DNA of 10,996 nucleotides from Phyllobacteriaceae bacterium UBA1059 (GTDB lineage: Bacteria > Pseudomonadota > Alphaproteobacteria > Rhizobiales > Rhizobiaceae). The stretch's first letter is position 1, and each line of letters opens with the position of its first letter. The notes beneath the pieces were generated by a model that was not told where the DNA came from, did no database searches, and saw nothing but the letters and a program-made list of their open reading frames with translations. Of this stretch, positions 1-6,626 are shown piece by piece. The position numbers were made by a program, and so were the translations under genes. The stretch is taken from positions 3,959 through 14,954 of the forward strand of contig DCDI01000020.1 in NCBI GenBank assembly GCA_002316345.1. The letters are read 5' to 3'.

Positions 1-1193
1 TTATCTTGGAACAACCGGCTTGCGGGCGTCACCCCATCTACTACGGTCGGCTCGACATAGATGCCCTTCTGCGTTTCGCCACCGTGGACGACCGAAAGGT
101 TCTCGTCCTTCGCGCTATCCAAAAAGGATTTCACCTTGTCGAAATGCGTCGTGCTGACCAGCGCGCCGATCCGGTTGTCAGGATCGAGCGGATCCCCGGT
201 TCGCCACTCGCGCATGTAGGCGCCCATACGCTCGAGCAGCTCGTCCTTTATCTTCGCATGAACGATCAGGCGGGAAGAGGCCGAGCAGTTCTCGCCCATG
301 TTCCAGAAGGCGCCGTTGACTACCTGCTCGGCGACGAGATCGAGATCTTCCGCATCGTCGAGCACAACGGCCGGGTTTTTGCCGCCGCATTCCAGAACCA
401 CCTTCTTGAGGTTGGAATCTGCGGAATAGTGCAGGAAGCGTCGGCCGGTCGCAGTTGAACCCGTAAAGGCAACCATGTCGACATCCATATGCATGCCGAT
501 CGGCTCGCCGACCTCCCTGCCCCCGCCGGTGACGACATTGAACACGCCGGCCGGAATGCCAGCTTCATGTGCAAGCTCGGCAACGCGCAGCGTGGTGAGC
601 GAGGTTTCCAGAGCCGGCTTGACGATGACCGAACAGCCGGCAGCCAGTGCGGGGCCGATCTTCCAGGCCAGCATCAGGAGCGGGAAGTTCCACGGCAAAA
701 CGCATCCCACCACCCCGATGGGTTCGCGCACGACCAGAGCCAAGGCCTGCGATCCAACCGGCGCCGTATGGTCATAAAGCTTGTCGATCAATTCGGCATG
801 CCAGCGGATCGTATGGATCGTATCCGGCAAATCCACCGTCTGGCATTCCCGGATCGGCTTGCCGCTGTCCAGGCTTTCCATGACCGCAAGTTCATGGCGA
901 TTGCGCTCGAGCAGCTTGGCGAACTTAAGCAGAACGGCCTTGCGTTCGCCGGGTGACTTCAGATGCCAACGCCCGTCATCAAAGGCCTGCTTGGCCTTGG
1001 CCACAGCATAATCGACGTCGGACGCATCGCAAGCCGCAACTTCCGCGATCGTCTCGCCTGTGGCCGGGTTAGTGGACGGAAACGTCTTGCCCGACGCTGC
1101 GGGGCGGAAGGCGCCATCCACGAAGGCGTTGGTCGGCAGTTCGATGGTTGCAGCGATCGCCTTATATTCGGCAGCGGTCAAAGGTTCATGCAT
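1..1193 (-). CDS. NAD(P)-dependent aldehyde dehydrogenase, PuuC-like, C-terminus cut off by the window edge
   Basis: This is an aldehyde dehydrogenase of the ALDH superfamily, which oxidises an aldehyde to a carboxylate with NAD(P)+ in the cytoplasm. The reading frame is open from the ATG at 1193 to the left edge, giving 397 residues; about 95-100 C-terminal residues are missing compared with the usual ~495. Catalytic features are present: PWNFP with Asn169, the general base Glu268 in LECGGKNP, and the nucleophile Cys303 in GENCSASSR. The GENCSASSR and LECGGKN variants resemble the gamma-glutamyl-aminobutyraldehyde/aminoaldehyde (PuuC-like) branch, but substrate cannot be assigned. The ATG overlaps the last 8 bases of the DapA-like gene and has GGGAG about 9 bases upstream, so it is translationally coupled and last of the visible minus-strand operon. 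It probably oxidises an aldehyde made by the upstream lyase (inference). Confidence 0.93.
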   Translation of the reverse strand, partial: MHEPLTAAEYKAIAATIELPTNAFVDGAFRPAASGKTFPSTNPATGETIAEVAACDASDVDYAVAKAKQAFDDGRWHLKSPGERKAVLLKFAKLLERNRHELAVMESLDSGKPIRECQTVDLPDTIHTIRWHAELIDKLYDHTAPVGSQALALVVREPIGVVGCVLPWNFPLLMLAWKIGPALAAGCSVIVKPALETSLTTLRVAELAHEAGIPAGVFNVVTGGGREVGEPIGMHMDVDMVAFTGSTATGRRFLHYSADSNLKKVVLECGGKNPAVVLDDAEDLDLVAEQVVNGAFWNMGENCSASSRLIVHAKIKDELLERMGAYMREWRTGDPLDPDNRIGALVSTTHFDKVKSFLDSAKDENLSVVHGGETQKGIYVEPTVVDGVTPASRLFQD

Positions 1194-2097
1194 GATTGGC
1201 TCCCGACGTGATCTGGGCGACCGTGCGCTTCAAGGTGGTAACGACAGTCTGGAGTGTGCGTTTTTCTTCCGAGGTCATCCCCCGGAGTGGGGCTCTCACC
1301 TGCCCGGCTTTAAGGCCGATCAACTCGCAGCCATGTTTGATCGACTGAACGAACTTGCCGCCTTCCAGGAAGTCCATCAGCGGCAGCATCGCGGTCATGA
1401 TGGCGCGCCCTTTGTCGAAGTTCTTTTCGACGACGCAGGCTTCATAAAGGGCGACATGCTCGCGCGGCAGGAAGTTGGAACCGGCGCACACCCAGCTTCG
1501 CGCGCCCCAGGCAAAGAACTCCAGAGCCTGGTCGTCCCATCCGCAAGACAGAGAGATGGTAGGGAATTTGCGCGCCAGGAGATGCAGGTTCGCAGCGTCA
1601 CCGGAGCTTTCCTTGATCGCAACGACATTGCGGGACTTGGCGACCCGGGAAAAGTACTCCTCGCCCATCATGATGCCCATGCGCGCAGGGTAGTTGTAGA
1701 GCATGATCGGCAGGTTTGCGGCGCGGTCGACCGTCAGCGCATGAACCGCGTTCTCGCGTTCGGTGGGCAAGGCGTAAGGTGGAGAGGACACGAGGATCGC
1801 GTCGGCACCAATGTCCTTCGCGGCCTTGGCATATTCCACCGAGTCCTCGGTTCGGGTCGCGCCTGTTCCGACGACTAGCGCCAGCCGCGATCCGATGATC
1901 TCCTTGGCGTGCCTTGCGAGATCGAAGCGCTCCTGTGACGTCTGGGCGTAATATTCCCCCGTTGAACCGCCGATAACGATCCCGTGCACCTTGGCTTCGA
2001 TCAGGGATTCGAGAACGGCTGCAAACGCCTTTTTGTCAATCTCGCCCTTCTCATCAAATGGCGTGATGGCCGGCGTATAGATGCCTTCGAACTTCAA
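1186..2097 (-). CDS. DapA/N-acetylneuraminate lyase superfamily class I aldolase or dehydratase/deaminase
   Basis: A 303-residue TIM-barrel enzyme of the dihydrodipicolinate synthase superfamily, whose members form a Schiff base with a 2-oxo acid to condense, cleave, dehydrate or deaminate it. Visible hallmarks are the carboxylate-binding GGSTGE (residues 43-48), Tyr108, Tyr134 in LYNYP, Arg139 and the Schiff-base Lys162 in AIKESSGD. Arg139 lies where DapA has its substrate-carboxylate Arg, but the PPYALP segment and the setting argue against true lysine biosynthesis. The chosen start is a TTG that overlaps the GntR stop codon (TTGA) and has GGAGA about 8 bases upstream; this gives a family-typical length, whereas the open frame extending to 2199 would add 34 unrelated residues. 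The neighbouring aldehyde dehydrogenase suggests a catabolic role, for example aldolase or pyrroline-hydroxycarboxylate-deaminase-like. The exact reaction is unknown. Confidence 0.9.
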   Translation of the reverse strand: MKFEGIYTPAITPFDEKGEIDKKAFAAVLESLIEAKVHGIVIGGSTGEYYAQTSQERFDLARHAKEIIGSRLALVVGTGATRTEDSVEYAKAAKDIGADAILVSSPPYALPTERENAVHALTVDRAANLPIMLYNYPARMGIMMGEEYFSRVAKSRNVVAIKESSGDAANLHLLARKFPTISLSCGWDDQALEFFAWGARSWVCAGSNFLPREHVALYEACVVEKNFDKGRAIMTAMLPLMDFLEGGKFVQSIKHGCELIGLKAGQVRAPLRGMTSEEKRTLQTVVTTLKRTVAQITSGANHA

Positions 2098-2804
2098 GAC
2101 ACATTCTCCATATCTGCAGCCGCACGATCCACCAGCGTGTCCGCTTTCATGCCTGCCGGTGCGATGAACATCTCCATGTTCTCTCGCGACAGTTCCCAAT
2201 GTTCGAAAACAAGGTCGACCACAGCGTCTTCGTCTCGGGATCCAATGGCGGAGATGAAGAGGTCGTGGTGCTCAACGGCAAGCAGGAGGCGTTTCGCCAT
2301 GTCGTCGTTGCGCGGCCTGAAGAACGTGTGACCGATGCGGGCATGGTCGATTAACAGCCGGCCGAGGCTAGGCTGAAGATAAACATTTCCCGACATTTCG
2401 CCGATGATTTCGTGGAAGCGGTTGTTCGAGAGGACCATGCCAGTCGCTTCTTTGCTTAGGCTGGCGGCACGAAACCGCTCCTGCGTATCTCTAAGCTCTT
2501 CGAGCTGCCTTGGCTTGTAGTTATGGACGGCCAAGCGGCCGATCGCTGCGTAGACCATCGGGGCAACAAGAAAGAAATGTCTCAGCGTCTGATGGCTCAT
2601 CGAGGAAACGCGAGCGCCGCGATTAGCTCGAATATCGACATAACCCTCGCCTTCCAGGCGATGGAAAATCTCCCGCACCGGCGTACGAGACAGGCCATAG
2701 CGTTCCCCGATGCTGACCTCGTCCAGATCTTGGTCCGGCTCGAGTTCGCTGGTTAGGATCTGGCGTTTCAGATCCTCATACAGTCCGCGCTTGCCGTTCT
2801 TCAC
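2094..2804 (-). CDS. GntR-family transcriptional regulator, FadR/FCD subfamily
   Basis: A 236-residue cytoplasmic DNA-binding regulator. An N-terminal winged helix-turn-helix (about residues 6-68, with LSRTPVREIFHRLEGEGYV typical of GntR proteins) is followed by an all-helical FCD effector domain (about 75-215). Probable metal or ligand residues of the FCD pocket are visible: Asn127-x3-His131, His179/His180 and His202. The start is a GTG with GAGGG about 5 bases upstream. Its stop codon overlaps the start of the DapA-like gene, so regulator and enzymes are co-transcribed. Autoregulation is likely because a promoter and a 21-bp inverted repeat lie just upstream. The effector is probably a pathway carboxylate or related acid, as is common for FCD regulators (inference). 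Confidence 0.93.
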   Translation of the reverse strand: MKNGKRGLYEDLKRQILTSELEPDQDLDEVSIGERYGLSRTPVREIFHRLEGEGYVDIRANRGARVSSMSHQTLRHFFLVAPMVYAAIGRLAVHNYKPRQLEELRDTQERFRAASLSKEATGMVLSNNRFHEIIGEMSGNVYLQPSLGRLLIDHARIGHTFFRPRNDDMAKRLLLAVEHHDLFISAIGSRDEDAVVDLVFEHWELSRENMEMFIAPAGMKADTLVDRAAADMENVS

Positions 2805-2854
2805 GCGACCCTCTTTTTCGATGGAAAGGAGAACCTGAGCTTGTTCGAAACAGA

Positions 2855-2883
2855 GTTAGACACAGGTACATGGCAGCCGTCAA
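2855..2883 (-). promoter_or_regulatory. Putative sigma-70 promoter of the GntR-DapA-ALDH operon
   Basis: On the minus strand a -35 box TTGACG (2883-2878, 5 of 6 to consensus) and a -10 box TCTAAC (2860-2855, 4 of 6) are separated by exactly 17 bases. A start site near 2848 would give a leader of about 45 bases before the GTG of the GntR gene. The dyad at 2887-2907 lies immediately upstream of the -35 box. Prediction by eye. Confidence 0.55.
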
Positions 2884-2886
2884 CTA

Positions 2887-2907
2887 TTGTATACTCTCAG
2901 TACACAA
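2887..2907. promoter_or_regulatory. Candidate GntR operator: 21-bp imperfect inverted repeat
   Basis: Arms TTGTATACT (2887-2895) and AGTACACAA (2899-2907) are reverse complements at 8 of 9 positions around a CTC centre. Size and symmetry fit an FCD-type GntR dimer site. The centre is near -49 relative to the predicted start site of the operon that begins with the GntR gene, so it could be an activation or repression site. The assignment to this particular regulator rests on adjacency only. Confidence 0.55.
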
Positions 2908-2991
2908 AAAGTCTTATATCGCTCAACGGCAGCACTGATGAGCCTCGGATAGGAGCTTTGGAAGAGGTCGAACGTTCAGCCTCTCGATCGC

Positions 2992-4542
2992 TCAATAATC
3001 TTCGTTGAGAGCCTCGACCGCTGGGATCTCGCGCGAGCGACGTTCAATGTAGGCGCGCAATTCCTCATCCTTGGCCTCGTCAAGCTTCGGCTCCTGGTAG
3101 TCGACAAGGAGGCTACGAGCGTATTCCAGCGCCCTTTGCTTGATATCCTTTGAGCCCGCAGCCGCCCACTGCTCGATCGACGCGTTGTCGAACAGATGGG
3201 GAATGAAAAATGCGCGTTCGAAATTAGCCTGCGTATGGGGATGCCCGAGATAGTGGCCACCAGGTCCAACGTCGCGAACTGCTGCCAGCGCCTCATCGAA
3301 ATCGTCCCATTGAATGCCTTGCGTCATGCGGTAGCCCATGTCGCAGACTTCGGCGTCGACCACGAACTTCGCGATGGAGCAATGCATTCCCGCCTCGTTC
3401 CAGCCGGCAGAGTGCCAGATGTAATGAGCGCCCGACATCAACACGGCCATCATCGTCATGGCGCTCTCATAACCAGCTTGCGCATCGAACACCTTGGCGC
3501 CACCAAGCAGATTGGAGGTGCGCCAGGGCACGTTGTAACGCCGCGCCATCTGGCCGATCATGAAGTTCATCAGCGAGATTTCGGGCGTACCCGCCATCGG
3601 CGCGCCGGATTGCATCGACACCGTCGAGAGATAATGCCCGTAGATGGCCGGGCATCCCCTGCGGATCACCTGTGTATAGGCCAGCGCTGAAAGCGCCTCC
3701 GCGTTCAGTTGCGCGACAGCCGCGGCAGTGGATGCCGGTGTGTTGGCCCCGCCCAACACGAAGGGTGAGCACAGCACAGGCTGGTTGCGGCGACAAAATG
3801 CACGCATCGCGCCAAGCATGACTTGATCCCAAACAAGCGGCGAGTTGCCGTTGCAATTGCCGGTGGTCACAGCATGAGTTTCCAGAAACTCCTGTCCGAA
3901 CAGGATCTCGCACATGTCGAGGACATCTTCCGCGTTCTTGGGCGAGGTTGTCATGCCCATGAAGATCTTGTCGGAATGCTTCATGGAAGAATACGTGATG
4001 TGGAGATGACGGTGAGATACCACGACATCCATCGGCTCCACGATGTGGTGCGCTGATGAATGCAGCGCAGGGCTCATCTGGGCGAGTTTGTGGAATGTAC
4101 CGAGATCGGCAAGTGTCGGTCCCCGCCTGACATCATCGAGGTCGCGCATATAAGGAGCACCGGTCATCGGCACGAAGATAGATTTTTGGCCGCCCAGTTC
4201 GACACTCTTGGAAGGATCGCGCGCGAAATACGTGATTGTCGGCGGAATGGTTCTGATGAGATCCATGACGAGGTCACGATCGAGGTAAACGCGTTCGCCG
4301 CGCACATCCGCTCCGGCCCTCTTCCAGTCTTCCAGCGCGATCGGGTCGCGAAAGACGACGCCGACATCTTCAAGGATGGCCAAGGACGCTTCATGGATGC
4401 GCTCAACTTGTTCTGCATCCATAGGCTCAACCACGGGCAGGCCTCGATGAAGCGCTGGGCGCATTTCGAACTTGGGCGTCGTGCGGATTGTTCTGCGCGC
4501 TTCCCGTCCGCCACGTCTTGCAGCGCTTGCTTGAACATTCAT
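2992..4542 (-). CDS. MttB-family (trimethylamine methyltransferase-like) protein, non-pyrrolysine type
   Basis: A 516-residue protein of the MttB superfamily. Studied members transfer a methyl group from a quaternary or tertiary amine (trimethylamine, glycine betaine, proline betaine, carnitine) to a corrinoid protein. Family-like segments are the N-terminal EQVERIHEASLAILEDVGV region (about 44-62), the glycine-rich FVLGGANTPAS with QLNAEAL (261-284), HYIWHSAGWNEAGMH (373-387) and the C-terminal GGHYLGHPHT with RAFFIPHLFD (428-452). There is no in-frame amber codon, so it lacks the pyrrolysine of archaeal MttB, like glycine betaine methyltransferase MtgB. The ATG has a strong GGAGG 9 bases upstream. 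It is divergent from the LysR gene and lies 187 bp upstream of the GntR operon. No corrinoid protein or methyl-acceptor transferase is in the window, so its partner and substrate are unknown. Confidence 0.88.
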   Translation of the reverse strand: MNVQASAARRGGREARRTIRTTPKFEMRPALHRGLPVVEPMDAEQVERIHEASLAILEDVGVVFRDPIALEDWKRAGADVRGERVYLDRDLVMDLIRTIPPTITYFARDPSKSVELGGQKSIFVPMTGAPYMRDLDDVRRGPTLADLGTFHKLAQMSPALHSSAHHIVEPMDVVVSHRHLHITYSSMKHSDKIFMGMTTSPKNAEDVLDMCEILFGQEFLETHAVTTGNCNGNSPLVWDQVMLGAMRAFCRRNQPVLCSPFVLGGANTPASTAAAVAQLNAEALSALAYTQVIRRGCPAIYGHYLSTVSMQSGAPMAGTPEISLMNFMIGQMARRYNVPWRTSNLLGGAKVFDAQAGYESAMTMMAVLMSGAHYIWHSAGWNEAGMHCSIAKFVVDAEVCDMGYRMTQGIQWDDFDEALAAVRDVGPGGHYLGHPHTQANFERAFFIPHLFDNASIEQWAAAGSKDIKQRALEYARSLLVDYQEPKLDEAKDEELRAYIERRSREIPAVEALNEDY

Positions 4543-4584
4543 TGCCGACAGCCTCCATGTCGCAGGAAGGCGGGCATGTTCCTC

Positions 4585-4649
4585 CCCGGCAGCTAGAACT
4601 ATGGCTGAACCGGGCAGACTTGACCTAGCGCAAAAGTCTCACCCGGGTG
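4585..4649. promoter_or_regulatory. Divergent control region between the MttB-like and LysR genes, with three dyads
   Basis: The 152-bp gap between the divergent genes holds three symmetrical elements: CCCGG-CAGC and GCTG-AA-CCGGG (4585-4614, arms with a 2-base bulge); AGACTT and AAGTCT separated by 12 bases (4616-4639), containing a T-N11-A spacing (T4621, A4633) as in LysR-type boxes; and the perfect 10-bp palindrome CACCCGGGTG (4640-4649). LysR regulators commonly bind such dyads in front of a divergent target, so control of the MttB-like gene by the neighbouring LysR protein is plausible. No convincing -10/-35 pair was found for either gene. Confidence 0.4.
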
Positions 4650-4694
4650 TTGAGTATTGGGCCGACTGCAAGGTTCTCGAACAGGAAGTAGCGC

Positions 4695-5612
4695 ATGGTG
4701 CGCAGATATTATGATCTGCCTTCTTTAACGGCGCTTGCCGTATTTGAAGCTGCGGCCCGCCATCTCAGCTTCAAGCTGGCAGCCGGCGAGCTGAACGTCA
4801 CGCCGGGTGCCGTCAGCAAGCAGATCAAGGCCATTGAAGATGATTTGGGCGCGCCGTTGTTCACGCGTTCAGGTACCGGCGTAACGTTGACCCCCGCGGG
4901 CGAGGATCTTTACGGCGTTCTTGCGCGAGGCTTTTCCAATGCCGCCGAAGTCGTCAGGGGCATCAAGCGAGGCAACCGTGCTAGAACCGTCACCATCGCA
5001 TGCTCAGACGCGTTCGCGACGCTATGGCTAATCCCCCGCATGCAGGAATTCTGGCGGAAGCATGAAGACATTGATGTCGATCACCTGATCTCCGATAACC
5101 CGCGCGACTATCGTCGGGCGGAAGTTGATTTGCGTATCCGCTACGGCTTCGGCGCTTGGCCGGATGAATGTGCCGAACTCTTATTCGGCGACATTATCTA
5201 TCCCGTTTGTTCCCCCAACTTCGCAACATTGCACTGCGAAACGACGACGGCCACTTTAGCCGAACGTCCGCTGCTTCATGTCGATTGGGTCGATCCGGAC
5301 TGGCCGGGTTGGAGCGAATTTCTGCGGCGCGCCGGCATCGCGCATGATGCCCTACAAGGACGCAGGTTCGGCAAGTTTTCCGTCGCGCTTCAAGCTGCGC
5401 AAGCCGGGCGTGGCGTTGCTATGGGCTGGCATCGCCTTGTTCAAAACCTCATCGAAGAAAAGCGCCTTGTCCGTTTCACCGATCTCGAAATCTCGGCACC
5501 CGGGGCATACTATCTCACCTGGAATGACAATCGCCCTTTGAGCCCGGCCGGAACCCATCTTCGCCAATGGCTCCGCCAAGTGGCAGCAACGGAACGCGGT
5601 GCATCCGATTAG
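4695..5612 (+). CDS. LysR-family transcriptional regulator, GcvA-like
   Basis: A 305-residue LysR-type regulator of normal family length. The N-terminal winged helix-turn-helix (about residues 9-67) includes FEAAARHLSFKLAAGELNVT, VTPGAVSKQIKAIEDDLG and LFTRSGTGVTLTPAGE, typical of the GcvA/AmpR-like subgroup. The C-terminal periplasmic-binding-protein-like effector domain spans about residues 95-295 and begins with VTIACSDAFATLWLIPRM. The ATG has AGGAAG about 7 bases upstream. It is transcribed divergently from the MttB-like gene, the usual arrangement for a LysR protein and its target, so it probably senses the substrate or an early intermediate (inference). An 18-bp inverted repeat lies within its first codons. 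Confidence 0.95.
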   Translation: MVRRYYDLPSLTALAVFEAAARHLSFKLAAGELNVTPGAVSKQIKAIEDDLGAPLFTRSGTGVTLTPAGEDLYGVLARGFSNAAEVVRGIKRGNRARTVTIACSDAFATLWLIPRMQEFWRKHEDIDVDHLISDNPRDYRRAEVDLRIRYGFGAWPDECAELLFGDIIYPVCSPNFATLHCETTTATLAERPLLHVDWVDPDWPGWSEFLRRAGIAHDALQGRRFGKFSVALQAAQAGRGVAMGWHRLVQNLIEEKRLVRFTDLEISAPGAYYLTWNDNRPLSPAGTHLRQWLRQVAATERGASD

Positions 5613-5655
5613 AGGGTTCAAACGTCAGACCATCATAACAATCCCGAGCCTGGAA

Positions 5656-5683
5656 TTGCTTCTACGCCACAATTTGATATATT
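5656..5683 (+). promoter_or_regulatory. Weak candidate promoter and possible operator of the second GntR gene
   Basis: A poor -35 (TTGCTT, 5656-5661) and a good -10 (TATATT, 5678-5683, 5 of 6) are separated by 16 bases, about 35 bases before the ATG. The -10 region includes TGATATATTG (5675-5684), which resembles the palindrome CGATATATCG in front of the next operon. Otherwise the 105 bp between LysR and GntR genes shows no terminator or other element. Confidence 0.3.
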
Positions 5684-5717
5684 GCTTGCATATAGGATTG
5701 GAATAACTGAGCACGTT

Positions 5718-6443
5718 ATGGATCTGTCTTTCGACGCACCAAGTTATGAGTTGCTCTCCCGGGGCGATACGCTTGCCGAGCAATTCTATAAACAGCTCGC
5801 ACGAGCCATATCCTCGGGCTCCTACGCTCCAAACCAGCGCTTGAACATTAGGCGACTGGCCGACGAAATCGGGGCCAGTGTCACGCCAGTTCGCGAAGCT
5901 GTGCTTCGCCTCGTGGCCGATGGCGTCCTTCGCATCACAGACAAGAACGCGATCATCGTTCCCGAGCGAAGTGAAACGGAGATCGACGAAATCTTCGAAA
6001 TTCGCAGAACGCTTGAAGGCGACATGGCTGTCAGCGCTGCTCCCCATTTTTCAGACAAAGACGTCGCTTTCCTAGCCGATACGCAGGAGCAGTTTCTGAC
6101 AGCGCTCGATGCAGGCAATTACAAGGAAGTCCTTCAACTCAACTCGGACTTCCACTTTTCCATTTATACCCATGCGAGCTCGCCTCTTCGGCTTGAAATC
6201 GTAAGAATGCTTTGGCTCAGGATCGGCCCGACCCTGTGCTACATGTATCCGATCCTGCATAAAGGCCGCTCCGCCCACCGACGTCATGAAGACATCATCG
6301 AGGCGGCTCGGCTGCGCGACCCTGAAGCTCTTCGAACAGCTTTGCTTGCGGATCTGGCGTCGTCACAACATGCCTTGCGGCAGTACATTCGCAGCCGGGT
6401 CGCAAAGCCTTCCCGGCGAAGCCGCGCAACCACCTCCAAATAA
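5718..6443 (+). CDS. GntR-family transcriptional regulator, FCD subfamily (second)
   Basis: A 241-residue regulator. The N-terminal GntR winged helix (about residues 18-82) carries LAEQFYKQLARAISSGSY and SVTPVREAVLRLVADGVL; the FCD domain (about 90-225) carries EIFEIRRTLEGDMA, LNSDFHFSIY and HRRHEDIIEAARLRDPEAL. Candidate pocket residues are Asn142-x3-His146 and His190. Asp212 occupies the place where FCD proteins usually have another His (LLADL rather than the common xxxHL), so metal use may be altered. The ATG at 5718 was chosen over an in-frame TTG at 5682 that would add 12 residues unlike the family; its Shine-Dalgarno is weak. The gene lies 183 bp upstream of the dehydrogenase operon in the same direction and is likely its regulator (inference). 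It differs clearly from the minus-strand GntR protein. Confidence 0.93.
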   Translation: MDLSFDAPSYELLSRGDTLAEQFYKQLARAISSGSYAPNQRLNIRRLADEIGASVTPVREAVLRLVADGVLRITDKNAIIVPERSETEIDEIFEIRRTLEGDMAVSAAPHFSDKDVAFLADTQEQFLTALDAGNYKEVLQLNSDFHFSIYTHASSPLRLEIVRMLWLRIGPTLCYMYPILHKGRSAHRRHEDIIEAARLRDPEALRTALLADLASSQHALRQYIRSRVAKPSRRSRATTSK

Positions 6444-6466
6444 ATAGGCCAGCAACCACCGGGCAG

Positions 6467-6494
6467 TTGACTTTGCCTTATTTCGATATATCGT
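6467..6494 (+). promoter_or_regulatory. Candidate promoter with overlapping palindrome for the dehydrogenase-ALDH operon
   Basis: A strong -35 TTGACT (6467-6472, 5 of 6) is followed after 16 bases by TATCGT (6489-6494, 4 of 6). The perfect 10-bp palindrome CGATATATCG (6484-6493) overlaps the -10 box, a position expected for a repressor operator. It shares the GATATAT core with a site upstream of the second GntR gene, which is therefore the best candidate to bind it. The promoter is called by eye. Confidence 0.45.
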
Positions 6495-6521
6495 ATTTCT
6501 GACAGCTTACAGGACGATGTA

Positions 6522-6620
6522 ATGGTTTTCAAGCAAGTGCCAAGGCTTGTTGCTCGACGGGACGATAAAACGACGTCCAACCTTGTCATGATCGAAGCAT
6601 TCGCGCAGTCCAGTATCTAG
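6522..6620 (+). CDS. Possible 32-residue leader ORF upstream of the FAD dehydrogenase subunit
   Basis: A short frame runs from an ATG at 6522, with AGGA 7 bases upstream, to a TAG at 6618-6620, only 6 bases before the start of the FAD subunit gene. The product begins MVFKQVPRLVARRDDKTTSN and is unlike any family I recognise; it has no membrane segment or signal peptide. The interest is positional: its ribosome site is better than that of the downstream gene, so translation could be coupled. It may equally be a chance frame in the untranslated leader. Confidence 0.25.
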   Translation: MVFKQVPRLVARRDDKTTSNLVMIEAFAQSSI

Positions 6621-6626
6621 GCCGTG

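Noticed and set aside
6..956. Several plus-strand frames of 78-155 codons at the left edge
   Set aside because: They lie opposite the truncated ALDH, whose minus-strand frame is uninterrupted and carries all catalytic motifs.
1060..1878. Long plus-strand open frame of 272 codons opposite the DapA-like and ALDH genes
   Set aside because: It is antisense to two genes with complete family motifs; its product is compositionally odd and matches no family I know. It is a GC-driven shadow frame.
1186..2097. Biosynthetic dihydrodipicolinate synthase for lysine
   Set aside because: The gene sits in a catabolic, GntR-controlled operon with an ALDH and differs from DapA in active-site loops; DapA-type naming would be misleading.
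2920..2991. Terminator between the MttB-like and GntR genes
   Set aside because: Only a weak GAGG/CCTC hairpin with mismatches and no T-run is visible, so termination there is not supported.
2992..4542. Pyrrolysine-containing trimethylamine methyltransferase
   Set aside because: No in-frame amber codon interrupts the frame, and no pyl genes are present in the window.
3196..4596. Plus-strand frames of 77-178 codons opposite the MttB-like gene
   Set aside because: No recognisable domains, and the opposite strand encodes a complete MttB-family protein.
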